64,000 nucleotides of DNA from a virus, in IMG/VR virus record IMGVR_UViG_3300009104_000017, positions 1-64,000 of that record; one strand, 5' to 3'. A program made the position numbers and the translations under genes. Below the pieces are notes generated by a model. That model saw only the letters and a program-made list of their open reading frames with translations, was not told the DNA's origin and made no database searches. Numbering within the stretch: position 1 is the stretch's first letter; each line of letters opens with the position of its first letter. Below are positions 21,375-28,990 of this stretch, piece by piece.

Positions 21375-23362
21375 AATACGCACCTAAAGGTATGTTTCCT
21401 GAAGATGATGAAGATTCTTATGAGATAGAATTAGATTCTGACTTAGACGTATGGAATCGTGGTAGTGGTTATACTTGGGGTGGTGGCACTTCATGGTGGC
21501 AATCAAGTCACGGTGGTTCTACCATGTCGAGTATGTGGTCATGGGGTGGCAGTAGTTATACCCATAACAACGCATCTCGTATGCTTAAACATAAAACTCA
21601 TATTGATAGTTTATGTAAAGTTACTGACCCTAATGTTTCTCATACCCTTGATTTTGCATCCGACCATACAAGTGGTCATACTGATATGAATCGTGGTCAT
21701 ATTGTTGTTGATGGTAGTCTTATCAAAGATAACGATGATAAGTTAGACGTATTATCAGGATTGGCTATACACGAAAAGCTACACGTTATTCATAGTAAAC
21801 CATTAATGAGATGGCAAAGTGATAAGAGATATGAGTTATGTAAAACTCAAGGTAGTAGAGAATTATTACATTCTATCGCTAATATTGTAGAAGATGAGTA
21901 TATAGAACGTCAGTTACATAAGACATGTGCTGGGTATGTTCATTATATCGAAGCTTGTAAGAAACATTACTTTGATTCTCAAGCCGATGCTATTAATAGT
22001 GATACTAATGAGTTTAGTGATATACTAAATACTTTCCTTATGTTAGTTAGATACCCATCTGAGATAGATTTAGATAGGCGTAAACGCCATGCGCCCCACA
22101 TCCGAGTGATGATGAGTGCCATTAGGAAAGGTATAGACAGCCGTGAGGCTACATATGTTTGTATAGAAACTATATTTAGATATATGTTAGCTATTGCAGA
22201 AAAGATGGCTGAAAAAGATAAAGATAAACTTTCTAAAGATATGGCTGAACGTGCAGAAAAGATGGCAGAGAAAAGATATGGTGAAGAGTTTGGTGATATG
22301 GAAGGTATAGATGATGCTATGAAAAAGGAGATAAAAGAAGGATTAGCTAAAGATATACTAAAAAGACTACTAAGTAGGATGGACCCATCTGATAGTGTTT
22401 CTACTGTATGGGATAAGGCTATGAAGAAAGCCGTTGAAGCGTTATCTGATTATAAAGCTGAAACTATTGATGAAGCTCTCCGTAAAGAGATAAAAGAATT
22501 AGCAGATAGTGACTACTATGAAACAAAGATAGGAAGAGAGATAGCTATTTCTTCAGGACAAAGAGATATAGCATGGCAAAAAGCTATGCCTTCAGAATAT
22601 GACAGAGATAGATATAAGACTGAAAAAAGACTTATGAAAGGTCAAATTTCTAAATTAAAAAAGAAAATACAACTCTATGGAAATTTACAAAAACACCATA
22701 TATACAACCAAAAGAGAGGTATATTAGATAAGCGTCAGCTACATAAGATACCTATGGGTATGACTGATATTTTTAGAGCTACTGTAATTCAGGAAGATAA
22801 ACCATTGGATATATGTATACTTGTAGATGAGTCCGGTAGTATGGGTAGTTACACTATGAGAGATGCGCGTATGGGTGCTATCGCTGTTAAAGAAGCATTA
22901 GCTGATAATGAAAAGATAAACCTATGGGTATACGGACATAGTGCTGATGAAACTGTTAAAGGTCAAACTGATATGATTGAATATTGGTCTCCTACTATGA
23001 AAGATAGACCTATGGCTATGGGTGGTATGAAAGCAAGGTATGAAAACCGTGATGGTAATGCCATAGTAGCAAGTGCGGATAAAGTTAAAAGTGAATCTGA
23101 TAACAATGCCCATAAGCTTATGATTGTAATGTCAGATGGTGCGCCATCTGCTGACGGATATAGAGGTCACGGTGCTAAAGACCATACTAAGAAATGTGTT
23201 AAGCATATAGAGCAACAAGGTTGGAGTGTTATCCAAGTTGGATTTAGTGGTGCTTACGAATGGATGATGAAGGATATGTTTGATAATTGGGTATATGTAG
23301 ATAATACAGATAAACTCGGTGACGAACTATCAAAGATTATCCGTAAGGTGGTAAAGATATGA
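21350..23362 (+). CDS. Metallopeptidase-like and VWA-domain protein
   Basis: 670 residues. N-terminal 70 residues are acidic then Gly/Ser/Trp-rich. An HEKLH motif at 141-145 (GLAIHEKLHVIHS) fits the HExxH zinc-peptidase signature of the DUF2201-type putative metallopeptidases. A helical middle follows. The C-terminal VWA domain has a MIDAS motif DESGS at 493-497 and LMIVMSDGAPS near 600. Such proteins pair with MoxR/CobS-type AAA+ ATPases. A virus-encoded protein remodelling or cleavage machine is inferred; target unknown. Confidence 0.8.
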   Translation: MDRDDKEIEYAPKGMFPEDDEDSYEIELDSDLDVWNRGSGYTWGGGTSWWQSSHGGSTMSSMWSWGGSSYTHNNASRMLKHKTHIDSLCKVTDPNVSHTLDFASDHTSGHTDMNRGHIVVDGSLIKDNDDKLDVLSGLAIHEKLHVIHSKPLMRWQSDKRYELCKTQGSRELLHSIANIVEDEYIERQLHKTCAGYVHYIEACKKHYFDSQADAINSDTNEFSDILNTFLMLVRYPSEIDLDRRKRHAPHIRVMMSAIRKGIDSREATYVCIETIFRYMLAIAEKMAEKDKDKLSKDMAERAEKMAEKRYGEEFGDMEGIDDAMKKEIKEGLAKDILKRLLSRMDPSDSVSTVWDKAMKKAVEALSDYKAETIDEALRKEIKELADSDYYETKIGREIAISSGQRDIAWQKAMPSEYDRDRYKTEKRLMKGQISKLKKKIQLYGNLQKHHIYNQKRGILDKRQLHKIPMGMTDIFRATVIQEDKPLDICILVDESGSMGSYTMRDARMGAIAVKEALADNEKINLWVYGHSADETVKGQTDMIEYWSPTMKDRPMAMGGMKARYENRDGNAIVASADKVKSESDNNAHKLMIVMSDGAPSADGYRGHGAKDHTKKCVKHIEQQGWSVIQVGFSGAYEWMMKDMFDNWVYVDNTDKLGDELSKIIRKVVKI

Positions 23363-23622
23363 ATGGACTACACTTAGATGGAAACGTAGGATGTATGTAT
23401 TTTCTTAGATGGGAAAATATAGTAAATGATAATATCACTACTGAATTACTATGGTGTTCTAACTTAGATATACCATTAGAAGAAATGGACCATGATTATT
23501 TAGTAGAAACCTTAGAATATATCTTTAAAGATAACTATGGAAGTATAGTAAAAGATGTGCATGAATGGGAACCTAATTGGGCTATCCCTGACGGTGCTTA
23601 CTTTAACTTAGGATATGATTGA
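23359..23622 (+). CDS. Protein of 87 residues, unknown
   Basis: Acidic, aromatic (CMYFLRWENI; VHEWEPNWAIPDGAYFNLGY). Coupled to the VWA gene by ATGA. May belong to the same complex. Not recognised. Confidence 0.6.
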   Translation: MNGLHLDGNVGCMYFLRWENIVNDNITTELLWCSNLDIPLEEMDHDYLVETLEYIFKDNYGSIVKDVHEWEPNWAIPDGAYFNLGYD

Positions 23623-23860
23623 TATGGTAACGATAAAGAATAATGCAAAAGCAACCTTAAAAGGTAAGACTAAGATTAGTCGTATGTGGTTGATACGAAA
23701 ATTATGTCAGAAGAAATATAAAACCGTTCGCCCCACCGCTGTCCAGATAAAGGGAGTGATAGACGAATATGGCCTGAATAGATATACTACTGATGGTAAG
23801 AAAAGAGATAAAGAGGTGATTACTAAAGCTATGCAAAAGGCTATTGCCTCTTTACGCTAA
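23615..23860 (+). CDS. Small basic protein of 81 residues
   Basis: Lys/Arg-rich throughout with a possible helix-turn-helix-like segment (SRMWLIRKLCQKKYKTVRP). Two nearby ATGs (23615 and 23624) are possible starts. Last gene before the long noncoding region. Unknown; nucleic-acid binding likely from charge. Confidence 0.55.
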   Translation: MIDMVTIKNNAKATLKGKTKISRMWLIRKLCQKKYKTVRPTAVQIKGVIDEYGLNRYTTDGKKRDKEVITKAMQKAIASLR

Positions 23861-23879
23861 GTGGATAGGATAGGAGTAG

Positions 23880-24678
23880 GAACCCAATTTTTTAATTGAC
23901 TCATTGTTTACCTCTTTACCTGCTCTTATCCCCATAAATAGTCGTATAGACTTGAACATTCGCCCCTAAAGTCACAGAGAGAACTTATATCAACCCTGTA
24001 AAGCTACGGAAATCTCAAGGAGTAAGCTCAAGGGATAATCCCTTTAAAAATATGGGTGATAAACAAGGAGAAGGAGTATGGTTGTTGATATAGGACTATA
24101 ACTGACTGAGATATAGAAAGGCCACGCTTACCGCTATCGAGACAATGTCACGCGTATATGTAAGTAGTAGGACTTGGGCTATATCCCAAACAGGTGAGAT
24201 ATACATTCGAACTTCGTAGTAATACCAAAATCGAATACACATCTCTGGAAAACTGTCGTTATAGATATGTGTTTGCTGGTGAGGAATAACCGATGGAGTA
24301 TTTTATACCTAAAGTAGGTTATGCGCTATCCCTGAGTCATGGAATTTCACTGTCCACTATAAGGATATAATGAACATGAACATATAGCTTAGACCGGAAC
24401 ACTATTCTTAGTAGGAAGGAGGGTATATGGTTCCTCCTTTAAACTGAACCAAGCTTAGGAGATATATCTTTGTAGCAGAACAGTCGTTGCGATAGTTCCT
24501 GAACAGATATATAGCTAATCATTATGCACTACCTTTGCGTAAAGCGAGAATCCTACCGTTATTTGATGGAATTAGAAGAATCAGATAATGTATGCGCTTC
24601 AGATGAGTAGTTATCTGAACATCGTATATGAGAACCTCTGCTTTGTTTAGGGGAAGTCTCTCTATACGACTACCATGA
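23880..24678 (+). ncRNA. Candidate giant structured noncoding RNA
   Basis: About 800 bases with no credible ORF in either direction, unlike the densely packed DNA around it, and many perfect hairpins: AAGGGAT-A-ATCCCTT (24030-24044), TTGGG-CTATAT-CCCAA (24174-24189), GAGAT...ATCTC enclosing ATTCGA...TCGAAT (24196-24245), ACCTA-AAG-TAGGT (24307-24319), AAGGAGG/CCTCCTT (24416-24439), ATATATCT/AGATATAT (24462-24512) and TCAGATAA/TTATCTGA (24581-24618). A weak TATA-like CCCATAAATAGTC is at about 23931. The length and ornateness recall giant phage RNAs such as GOLLD and ROOL, but I cannot match it to either. Confidence 0.5.
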
Positions 24679-24696
24679 CCGAAACCTTTAAATAGG
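24679..24696 (+). promoter_or_regulatory. TATA promoter, leaderless
   Basis: CCGAAACCTTTAAATAGG, about 25 bases upstream of the ATG at 24711. It also marks the end of the noncoding region. Confidence 0.68.
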
Positions 24697-24710
24697 ATGG
24701 TGCAGTTATT

Positions 24711-24854
24711 ATGATGATGAAAAAGAAGTCGTTGGCTAAACAGCCTTATGAGTCCTATGAATTGCCTAAATCTGCTGAGAAAGGCGGGTCTTTTGTAGAC
24801 TTCAATAGGATTATAGAGAGAAAACCTGTAAAGGTAGTGAGAAAGAAAAAATGA
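24711..24854 (+). CDS. Small basic protein of 47 residues
   Basis: Lys-rich at both ends (MMMKKKSLAK and KPVKVVRKKK). First gene of the long tiny-gene operon. Coupled by ATGA to the Rpb10-like gene. Unknown. Confidence 0.55.
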   Translation: MMMKKKSLAKQPYESYELPKSAEKGGSFVDFNRIIERKPVKVVRKKK

Positions 24855-24967
24855 TACCCCAAACGAGATGTAACACTTGCGGATGCACATTAGCATTAGC
24901 ATATGCTAAGTATAAAGATACTGCTGGGAATACCTATTGCTATGTATGCTATCAGAGGTTACTATGA
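24851..24967 (+). CDS. Zinc-binding miniprotein resembling RNA polymerase subunit Rpb10/RpoN
   Basis: 38 residues. The start MIPQTRCNTCGCTLALAYAK parallels the archaeal RpoN N-terminus (typically MI.P.RC.(S/T)CG..(I/L)A..(F/Y)), including the position of the first zinc knuckle. The second knuckle is YCYVC rather than the CC pair of true RpoN, and the C-terminal helix is missing. A minimal mimic that touches host RNA polymerase is an attractive reading; an ordinary zinc ribbon is the alternative. Confidence 0.5.
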   Translation: MIPQTRCNTCGCTLALAYAKYKDTAGNTYCYVCYQRLL

Positions 24968-25068
24968 GTAATAGAGACGATATGATATCATCTGATTCAG
25001 TTATGCTTGTAACCGGTATGTTATTCGGATTTTGTATTGGGCTTGTGGTAGGATATTGGATATTATGA
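24964..25068 (+). CDS. Membrane miniprotein of 34 residues
   Basis: Residues 12-34 are one hydrophobic helix (VMLVTGMLFGFCIGLVVGYW). ATGA couplings on both sides. Unknown. Confidence 0.55.
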   Translation: MSNRDDMISSDSVMLVTGMLFGFCIGLVVGYWIL

Positions 25069-25184
25069 ACACAAAAGTTATAGAGTTGGCTCGTGAGCTT
25101 TTAGAAACGAGTGATTATTTATGGGAAAAAGCCATAGAGATGGCTGAGGAAGAATTAGGCATAGGTTATTATGATGAAAATTAG
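25065..25184 (+). CDS. Acidic helical miniprotein of 39 residues
   Basis: VIELARELLETSDYLWEKAI then an acidic tail. ATGA overlap with the previous gene; the next gene starts inside it. Unknown. Confidence 0.5.
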   Translation: MNTKVIELARELLETSDYLWEKAIEMAEEELGIGYYDEN

Positions 25185-25284
25185 AGATGTGTGGGATTAT
25201 CCTACACGTATGAATGAAGCTATGTGGTATATCCTTATAGCTTTCTTCGCAATGATATGGATGTGGATGTTTATATGGGCATAA
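25171..25284 (+). CDS. Membrane miniprotein of 37 residues
   Basis: Charged start then a Trp/Met-rich transmembrane helix (WYILIAFFAMIWMWMFIW). Starts within the end of the preceding gene. Unknown. Confidence 0.5.
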   Translation: MMKIRDVWDYPTRMNEAMWYILIAFFAMIWMWMFIWA

Positions 25285-25361
25285 GTTGGAGAGTAACATA
25301 TGAAGAGTTTTGTTTTGGATATCTCCAGATATTTATTGCCTTAGCAATATGGGGTATTTAG
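25275..25361 (+). CDS. Membrane miniprotein of 28 residues
   Basis: Short polar start then a helix (GYLQIFIALAIWGI). Overlaps its neighbour by 10 bases and ends before the next ATG. Weak but consistent with dense packing. Confidence 0.4.
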   Translation: MGISWRVTYEEFCFGYLQIFIALAIWGI

Positions 25362-25472
25362 ATGGATATTTGCACTTGGTGTAATATTGAAAGAGAAGAG
25401 TTATATATGGGCGGAGGATTATATGTATATAAATGCCCTAAATGTAATAGTAGAATGGAAGTGAAACAATGA
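25362..25472 (+). CDS. Zinc-ribbon miniprotein of 36 residues
   Basis: ICTWCNIERE and YKCPKCNSRM form two CXXC knuckles. Coupled by ATGA to the next gene. Unknown. Confidence 0.58.
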   Translation: MDICTWCNIEREELYMGGGLYVYKCPKCNSRMEVKQ

Positions 25473-25651
25473 AAAGAGATAGAAGTAGTTTAGCTACACG
25501 AATAAAGAAGCTGGAAGCTGAGAATGAACTATTGAAAGACTATATTGATAATATAGCTTGTATAATAGAATGTCAGATGCCTTTAAAGGAACAGGATTTA
25601 TGGGTAGATGATGTAGTTGATATGGGATGGTATAAACGTGGTAGCGACTAA
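25469..25651 (+). CDS. Coiled-coil protein of 60 residues
   Basis: N-terminal leucine-zipper-like heptads (TRIKKLEAENELLKDYIDNI) followed by an acidic end. May dimerise. Unknown. Confidence 0.58.
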   Translation: MKRDRSSLATRIKKLEAENELLKDYIDNIACIIECQMPLKEQDLWVDDVVDMGWYKRGSD

Positions 25652-25850
25652 GAACGAGATAGAAGAGATAGTTAGAGTTATGTGCCAATGGTTACCTGAA
25701 ACCTATGCTTATGATATGATGACAGAAGTATGGGATGTGGTTGGGCAGTATACTGATAATGAATCTCTTAAAGAAACTATTAGATTAATAGTAGATGAAA
25801 TAGAGAATCAGGACCACATTAAGTGGGATGGTATAGAAGAGATTAGATGA
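25617..25850 (+). CDS. Helical protein of up to 77 residues, unknown
   Basis: The longest frame starts at a TTG; a GTG at 25638 gives a protein starting VVATKNEIEEIVRVMCQWLP and overlapping the upstream gene by only 14 bases, which I think more likely. Acidic helices. Coupled to the next gene by ATGA. Confidence 0.55.
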   Translation: MIWDGINVVATKNEIEEIVRVMCQWLPETYAYDMMTEVWDVVGQYTDNESLKETIRLIVDEIENQDHIKWDGIEEIR

Positions 25851-26035
25851 GTGGTGATTGGAGTTTATATAATGTCAAATACTGTAAAATATGTAGTGAT
25901 AGGATTCGCCTTAGTCAGCACATTCTGTATGATAGCACTTGTTTCGCTTGTTTGGAGAACATAAGAGATGCCAAAAAAGATAAAAAGCGTAAAGAAATCG
26001 AAAAGCTCAAAGCCCAAGTCGAGTGGGATGACTAA
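25847..26035 (+). CDS. Zinc-ribbon protein of 62 residues
   Basis: YCKICSDRI and CFACLENI are the two knuckles, followed by a charged helix (KKDKKRKEIEKLKAQVEW). Unknown. Confidence 0.58.
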   Translation: MSGDWSLYNVKYCKICSDRIRLSQHILYDSTCFACLENIRDAKKDKKRKEIEKLKAQVEWDD

Positions 26036-26357
26036 AGTCAGTAAAGAAGAGCTTGAGAATATACTTATACGAGAAATACAAAAAGAAAATGCACCAAAGA
26101 TTGCTCTACATAATGCATTATTAGAGATAGAATCATTAAAAGAAAAGATAAGACACCCTACATATCATGACTTAGGAAAACCACATGCTTTCCATAAACC
26201 TGAGAGTTTTTACATTGATAATGAACTTGAAGTATGGAGTGACGTAAATAATAGGATGATGCAGATGGAACTTACTAATATAACTTCTTTCTTTATGACT
26301 ACTGTCGTGAGTATAATGGCTTGTGTTGTAGTTGGTTTATGGGTGGTATGGCCGTGA
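25968..26357 (+). CDS. Tail-anchored membrane protein of 129 residues
   Basis: Lys/Ser-rich start, acidic coiled helix, and one C-terminal transmembrane segment at about 106-127 (FFMTTVVSIMACVVVGLWVV). A second start at 26028 (MTKVSKEELENI), overlapping the previous stop more normally, may be the real one. Confidence 0.58.
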   Translation: MPKKIKSVKKSKSSKPKSSGMTKVSKEELENILIREIQKENAPKIALHNALLEIESLKEKIRHPTYHDLGKPHAFHKPESFYIDNELEVWSDVNNRMMQMELTNITSFFMTTVVSIMACVVVGLWVVWP

Positions 26358-26419
26358 GTTGGTATAATATTAAACAAACAATACGAGAAGTATTAGGATT
26401 AAGCTTTAATTATAAATGA
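26348..26419 (+). CDS. Miniprotein of 23 residues
   Basis: AVSWYNIKQTIREVLGLSFN, overlapping the previous stop and the next start (ATGA). Evidence is only the tight fit. Confidence 0.35.
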   Translation: MAVSWYNIKQTIREVLGLSFNYK

Positions 26420-26613
26420 GAAAAAAACATTATATCAATCCTGAATTGAAAACAACATGGTGTGGTAGACCTTTGAAAGGTAGGCATATAAGGTCAGGTA
26501 TGAAAAGCCTTAAGTATGTTAACTGTAAACATTGTTTAAATCAAGTCACGGGAGATAAACCTGATAAATATTGGAATAAATATCCTGAATACAAAAAGTT
26601 ATATGAAAGTTAA
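26416..26613 (+). CDS. Small zinc-finger protein of 65 residues
   Basis: TTWCGRPLKG and VNCKHCLNQV give a pattern common in small phage zinc proteins. Basic (13 Lys, several Arg). Probably binds nucleic acid; function unknown. Confidence 0.62.
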   Translation: MRKKHYINPELKTTWCGRPLKGRHIRSGMKSLKYVNCKHCLNQVTGDKPDKYWNKYPEYKKLYES

Positions 26614-26806
26614 TGGTAGAAGAGGATTCAAAAAGACTGATACAGTCATACCCGACCACAGGGGTAATAAATGTTATAACTGTGGTAAAAACACACGCAA
26701 CAAAGAGAGAATATACTGTAAGAAGTGTAGATATGACCTACATTATGGTAGACGTCATGGCTTTATGTCATTAGAGGAGTTTGTAAACGACCCTTTCTAT
26801 GACTGA
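26603..26806 (+). CDS. Zinc-ribbon protein of 67 residues
   Basis: KCYNCGKNTRNKERIYCKKC is a compact two-knuckle ribbon at about 24-43, flanked by basic residues. Overlaps the upstream gene by 11 bases. End of this tiny-gene operon. Confidence 0.62.
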   Translation: MKVNGRRGFKKTDTVIPDHRGNKCYNCGKNTRNKERIYCKKCRYDLHYGRRHGFMSLEEFVNDPFYD

Positions 26807-26810
26807 GCTA

Positions 26811-26950
26811 CTACTAAGCATATATATATTATATAAAGCTCTATTGGTATTTAATAAGGCTCTATTAAGATAGCTTAATATATATATTACCGAAAGCTTT
26901 ATATAGAACCATGCTCTATATAGATATATAGCTTTAATAGAGCTATATGA
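26811..26950. repeat. AT-rich AGCTCTAT repeat region
   Basis: Repeats AAAGCTCTATTGGTATTT, AAGGCTCTATTAAG, ATGCTCTATATAG and TTAATAGAGC within TATA-rich DNA. The first matches the motif at 12374-12392. No gene. The promoter for the resolvase lies inside. Confidence 0.5.
26891..26906 (+). promoter_or_regulatory. BRE/TATA promoter of the resolvase gene
   Basis: CCGAAAGCTTTATATAGAACC, about 60 bases upstream of the ATG at 26961. Confidence 0.7.
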
Positions 26951-26960
26951 GTGGCATGGC

Positions 26961-27455
26961 ATGGCTAAGAATACAGGAAAGAACTTCGAGAATGAGATAA
27001 GGAGGAGCCTAAAGGCATGTGATTGTTGGTGGTTCCGTATACAGGATACTAATGACGTCAGTAGATATGTCAAACGGGCAGTCGCAGAAAAGCAACCCGC
27101 TGATTTTATGGCTGTGTATCGTAGTCGGCCTGTTCTTATCGAGTGTAAAACCACACGTAATCTTACTTCTTTTCCTTTATATTATGGTGCTACTCGGTCT
27201 ATACCTACACACCAAATTAAAATGGCGCGACAAGCACAACAACATGGGGCGTTAGCATTTATACTTATAAGACGTGACGAACCGAGAAATAAACGCGTCT
27301 TTGCTATAACGCCTGAACAGGCTGATTACCTTTACAAAAAGAAGGATGGAAAAAGCATAAATTGGAAATGGTTTCATGCTAATGCCTTCGAATTAAAAAA
27401 ACTATCAACCCCATTAAGATGGGAAATGATACCACTATTTGAGGAACACTTATGA
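26961..27455 (+). CDS. Hjc/RecU-like Holliday junction resolvase
   Basis: 164 residues. PD-(D/E)XK signature: Glu10 in GKNFENEIRRSL, Asp48 in KQPADFMAV, and Glu61-x-Lys63 in VLIECKTT, followed by a basic region (HQIKMARQAQQHG). Cuts four-way DNA junctions in recombination and packaging. Its family is either archaeal Hjc or bacterial RecU; the PADF and ECK spacing resembles both. Coupled to a zinc ribbon by ATGA. Confidence 0.85.
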   Translation: MAKNTGKNFENEIRRSLKACDCWWFRIQDTNDVSRYVKRAVAEKQPADFMAVYRSRPVLIECKTTRNLTSFPLYYGATRSIPTHQIKMARQAQQHGALAFILIRRDEPRNKRVFAITPEQADYLYKKKDGKSINWKWFHANAFELKKLSTPLRWEMIPLFEEHL

Positions 27456-27607
27456 ATAACGACGGAACTCGTATGTATACTTGCCATAATTGTCACGAAA
27501 TGATGCCTGAGAAACTTAGGTATGGACAGCAAACCTATCCGATAGGTGAATGGCACGTATGTGATGAGTGTATGGAAGCTGAGTTTCAGGAGAATCTCGG
27601 TGAGTAA
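27452..27607 (+). CDS. Zinc-ribbon miniprotein of 51 residues
   Basis: YTCHNCHEMM and HVCDECMEAE knuckles 26 residues apart. Unknown; coupled to the resolvase gene. Confidence 0.58.
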   Translation: MNNDGTRMYTCHNCHEMMPEKLRYGQQTYPIGEWHVCDECMEAEFQENLGE

Positions 27608-27625
27608 CCGAAAGCTTTATATACC
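27608..27625 (+). promoter_or_regulatory. BRE/TATA promoter
   Basis: ACCGAAAGCTTTATATACC directly after the preceding stop, 32-48 bases before the ATG at 27656. Confidence 0.72.
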
Positions 27626-27655
27626 CTCTCGCTATGACATTAACAAGGTGATAAA

Positions 27656-27952
27656 ATGAAAAGCAGAACAGCAAATCAGTTGGTAGAAGCAGTTATGCAC
27701 TACCAAAAAACAGGAAATCACAAACAAGTGGTTATAAATTACAATCCAGCTAACAGGACTGAATATAAGTTTAGTGGTTGGAAACATGAGAGAGACCATC
27801 ACTCTCCACGTTCTATACTTCCAGAAGATATAGTTGTGAGTAAAGATGGAAATATGCTTGTTGTAGGATATGACAACAGATATAACTTAAAACAGTTTAC
27901 ATCTCAGCATCCTCAACATATAAGAGCATACAGAATGGATAGAATATGCTAA
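27656..27952 (+). CDS. Protein of 98 residues, unknown
   Basis: Basic, with KQVVINYNPANRTEYKFSGW and a strand-rich C-terminus. A GGTGAT leader supports the start. Not recognised. Confidence 0.6.
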   Translation: MKSRTANQLVEAVMHYQKTGNHKQVVINYNPANRTEYKFSGWKHERDHHSPRSILPEDIVVSKDGNMLVVGYDNRYNLKQFTSQHPQHIRAYRMDRIC

Positions 27953-28275
27953 AAGAGTTTGTTGAGTTAATTGATTCAGATAACGAAATGATTGATGTTA
28001 AAGAATTATTTAACATAACCGACAAACGCAAATGGCAGAAATGGATTGATATATTCGAAACCATACGTATAGATAGTGTCGCAAGTGGTTTAAAAGAAGT
28101 GTCTGAGACATATAAGTTAAACAAAACTGAAGAGATAACTATCTTAGCATACGTCAAGTTCCTTGAGCTAATGATAGCCAAAGTTGAGGTTGCGGGGCGT
28201 ATGGAAAAGGAAATGAATAAAGATAAGGTCGGCGACAAAGTCACTGAGTCGAATTGGAGTGGAATGTATGGGTAG
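27946..28275 (+). CDS. Helical protein of 109 residues, unknown
   Basis: Leu/Ile-rich helices (ITILAYVKFLELMIAKVEVA). Overlaps neighbours by 7 and 8 bases. Not recognised. Confidence 0.58.
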   Translation: MLKEFVELIDSDNEMIDVKELFNITDKRKWQKWIDIFETIRIDSVASGLKEVSETYKLNKTEEITILAYVKFLELMIAKVEVAGRMEKEMNKDKVGDKVTESNWSGMYG

Positions 28276-28438
28276 AAGTAAAGGAAATTTGGGGCGTAGA
28301 GTCCCAGCACATCATATGAACCCACCAAATAAGGAGATACATCCAGAGTGGTGGGAAGATGAGGCCAATCTTATGAGATTGCACCCATCGTATCAGGAGA
28401 GAAAAAATGTGGAAAAAAAGAGACAACAGAAGAAATAA
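28268..28438 (+). CDS. Small basic protein of 56 residues
   Basis: His/Pro/Trp motifs (GRRVPAHHMNPPNKEIHPEW) and a Lys-rich end. Overlaps the Hsp20 gene by 32 bases. Unknown. Confidence 0.5.
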   Translation: MGRSKGNLGRRVPAHHMNPPNKEIHPEWWEDEANLMRLHPSYQERKNVEKKRQQKK

Positions 28439-28826
28439 CAACCTTGACGATACGTTTAGCGAGTTATTAGATGCTTGGATGGATATGTTAAGCATATCTA
28501 TGCCGGTAAGCCAGATGAATGATTGGGTAGAGATGCCCTCTAAAGTTAAAAAGAACAACGCTATGTCATATGAAGATAGAGATAAAGATATAGTCTTTAC
28601 TATCGATATGCCGGGTGTTCAAAAGAAGGATATAGATATAACAATAGAAGAACATTCTATTAAAGTAACTGCTCAAAACGAAAAGGGTAGAAATTATAAC
28701 TATACTCGTAGATTTAAACCAACAGTAGATGAAAATAGTGCTGTTGCCACTTTCACTAATGGTGTATTAGATATCACTGTTAAGAAAGTAGAGGAAAAGA
28801 AAGGAAAACAGGTGAAAATAAAATGA
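28407..28826 (+). CDS. hsp20: Small heat shock protein, Hsp20/alpha-crystallin family
   Basis: 139 residues. Alpha-crystallin domain from about 52: IVFTIDMPGVQKKDIDITIE, HSIKVTAQNEKGRN, and a C-terminal FTNGVLDITVKKVEEKKGKQ including the conserved G-V-L. Holds unfolding proteins; in viruses it may aid capsid assembly. Archaeal small heat shock proteins have this size, so host acquisition is likely. Confidence 0.92.
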   Translation: MWKKRDNRRNNNLDDTFSELLDAWMDMLSISMPVSQMNDWVEMPSKVKKNNAMSYEDRDKDIVFTIDMPGVQKKDIDITIEEHSIKVTAQNEKGRNYNYTRRFKPTVDENSAVATFTNGVLDITVKKVEEKKGKQVKIK

Positions 28827-28990
28827 ATCAAATAGGAACTGTTAAGCGTATAGACCAATACGAACGTGTATATGTCCCAAAACAAATCTTAGAAGCTCTA
28901 GGATTGGAGAAGGAAGTAGGACATTGCGTTTGGGTAGAGACTGAACAAGGTTTTATGCTTAAGAAAGCAAATGTAGAGATAGAAGAGTGA
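28823..28990 (+). CDS. AbrB/SpoVT-type DNA-binding protein
   Basis: 55 residues with GTVKRIDQYERVYVPKQILE and LGLEKEVGHCVWVE, the swapped-hairpin pattern of AbrB/MazE domains. Such dimers regulate transcription and could bind the palindromes at 13604 or 14409. Coupled to hsp20 by ATGA. Confidence 0.75.
   Translation: MNQIGTVKRIDQYERVYVPKQILEALGLEKEVGHCVWVETEQGFMLKKANVEIEE

Noticed and set aside
19974-23362. Annotation as cobaltochelatase CobS/CobT
   Set aside because: The AAA+ and VWA folds fit, but HEKLH and the domain order do not indicate cobalamin synthesis.
24196-24245. ATTCGA...TCGAAT looked like a tRNA T-arm
   Set aside because: No acceptor or anticodon stem fits; it is a hairpin of the noncoding region.
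24522-24902. Minus-strand ORF of 126 codons over the large noncoding region
   Set aside because: Extends into two plus-strand genes and lacks a promoter; likely chance in AT-rich DNA. Kept in mind as a test of the giant-RNA idea.
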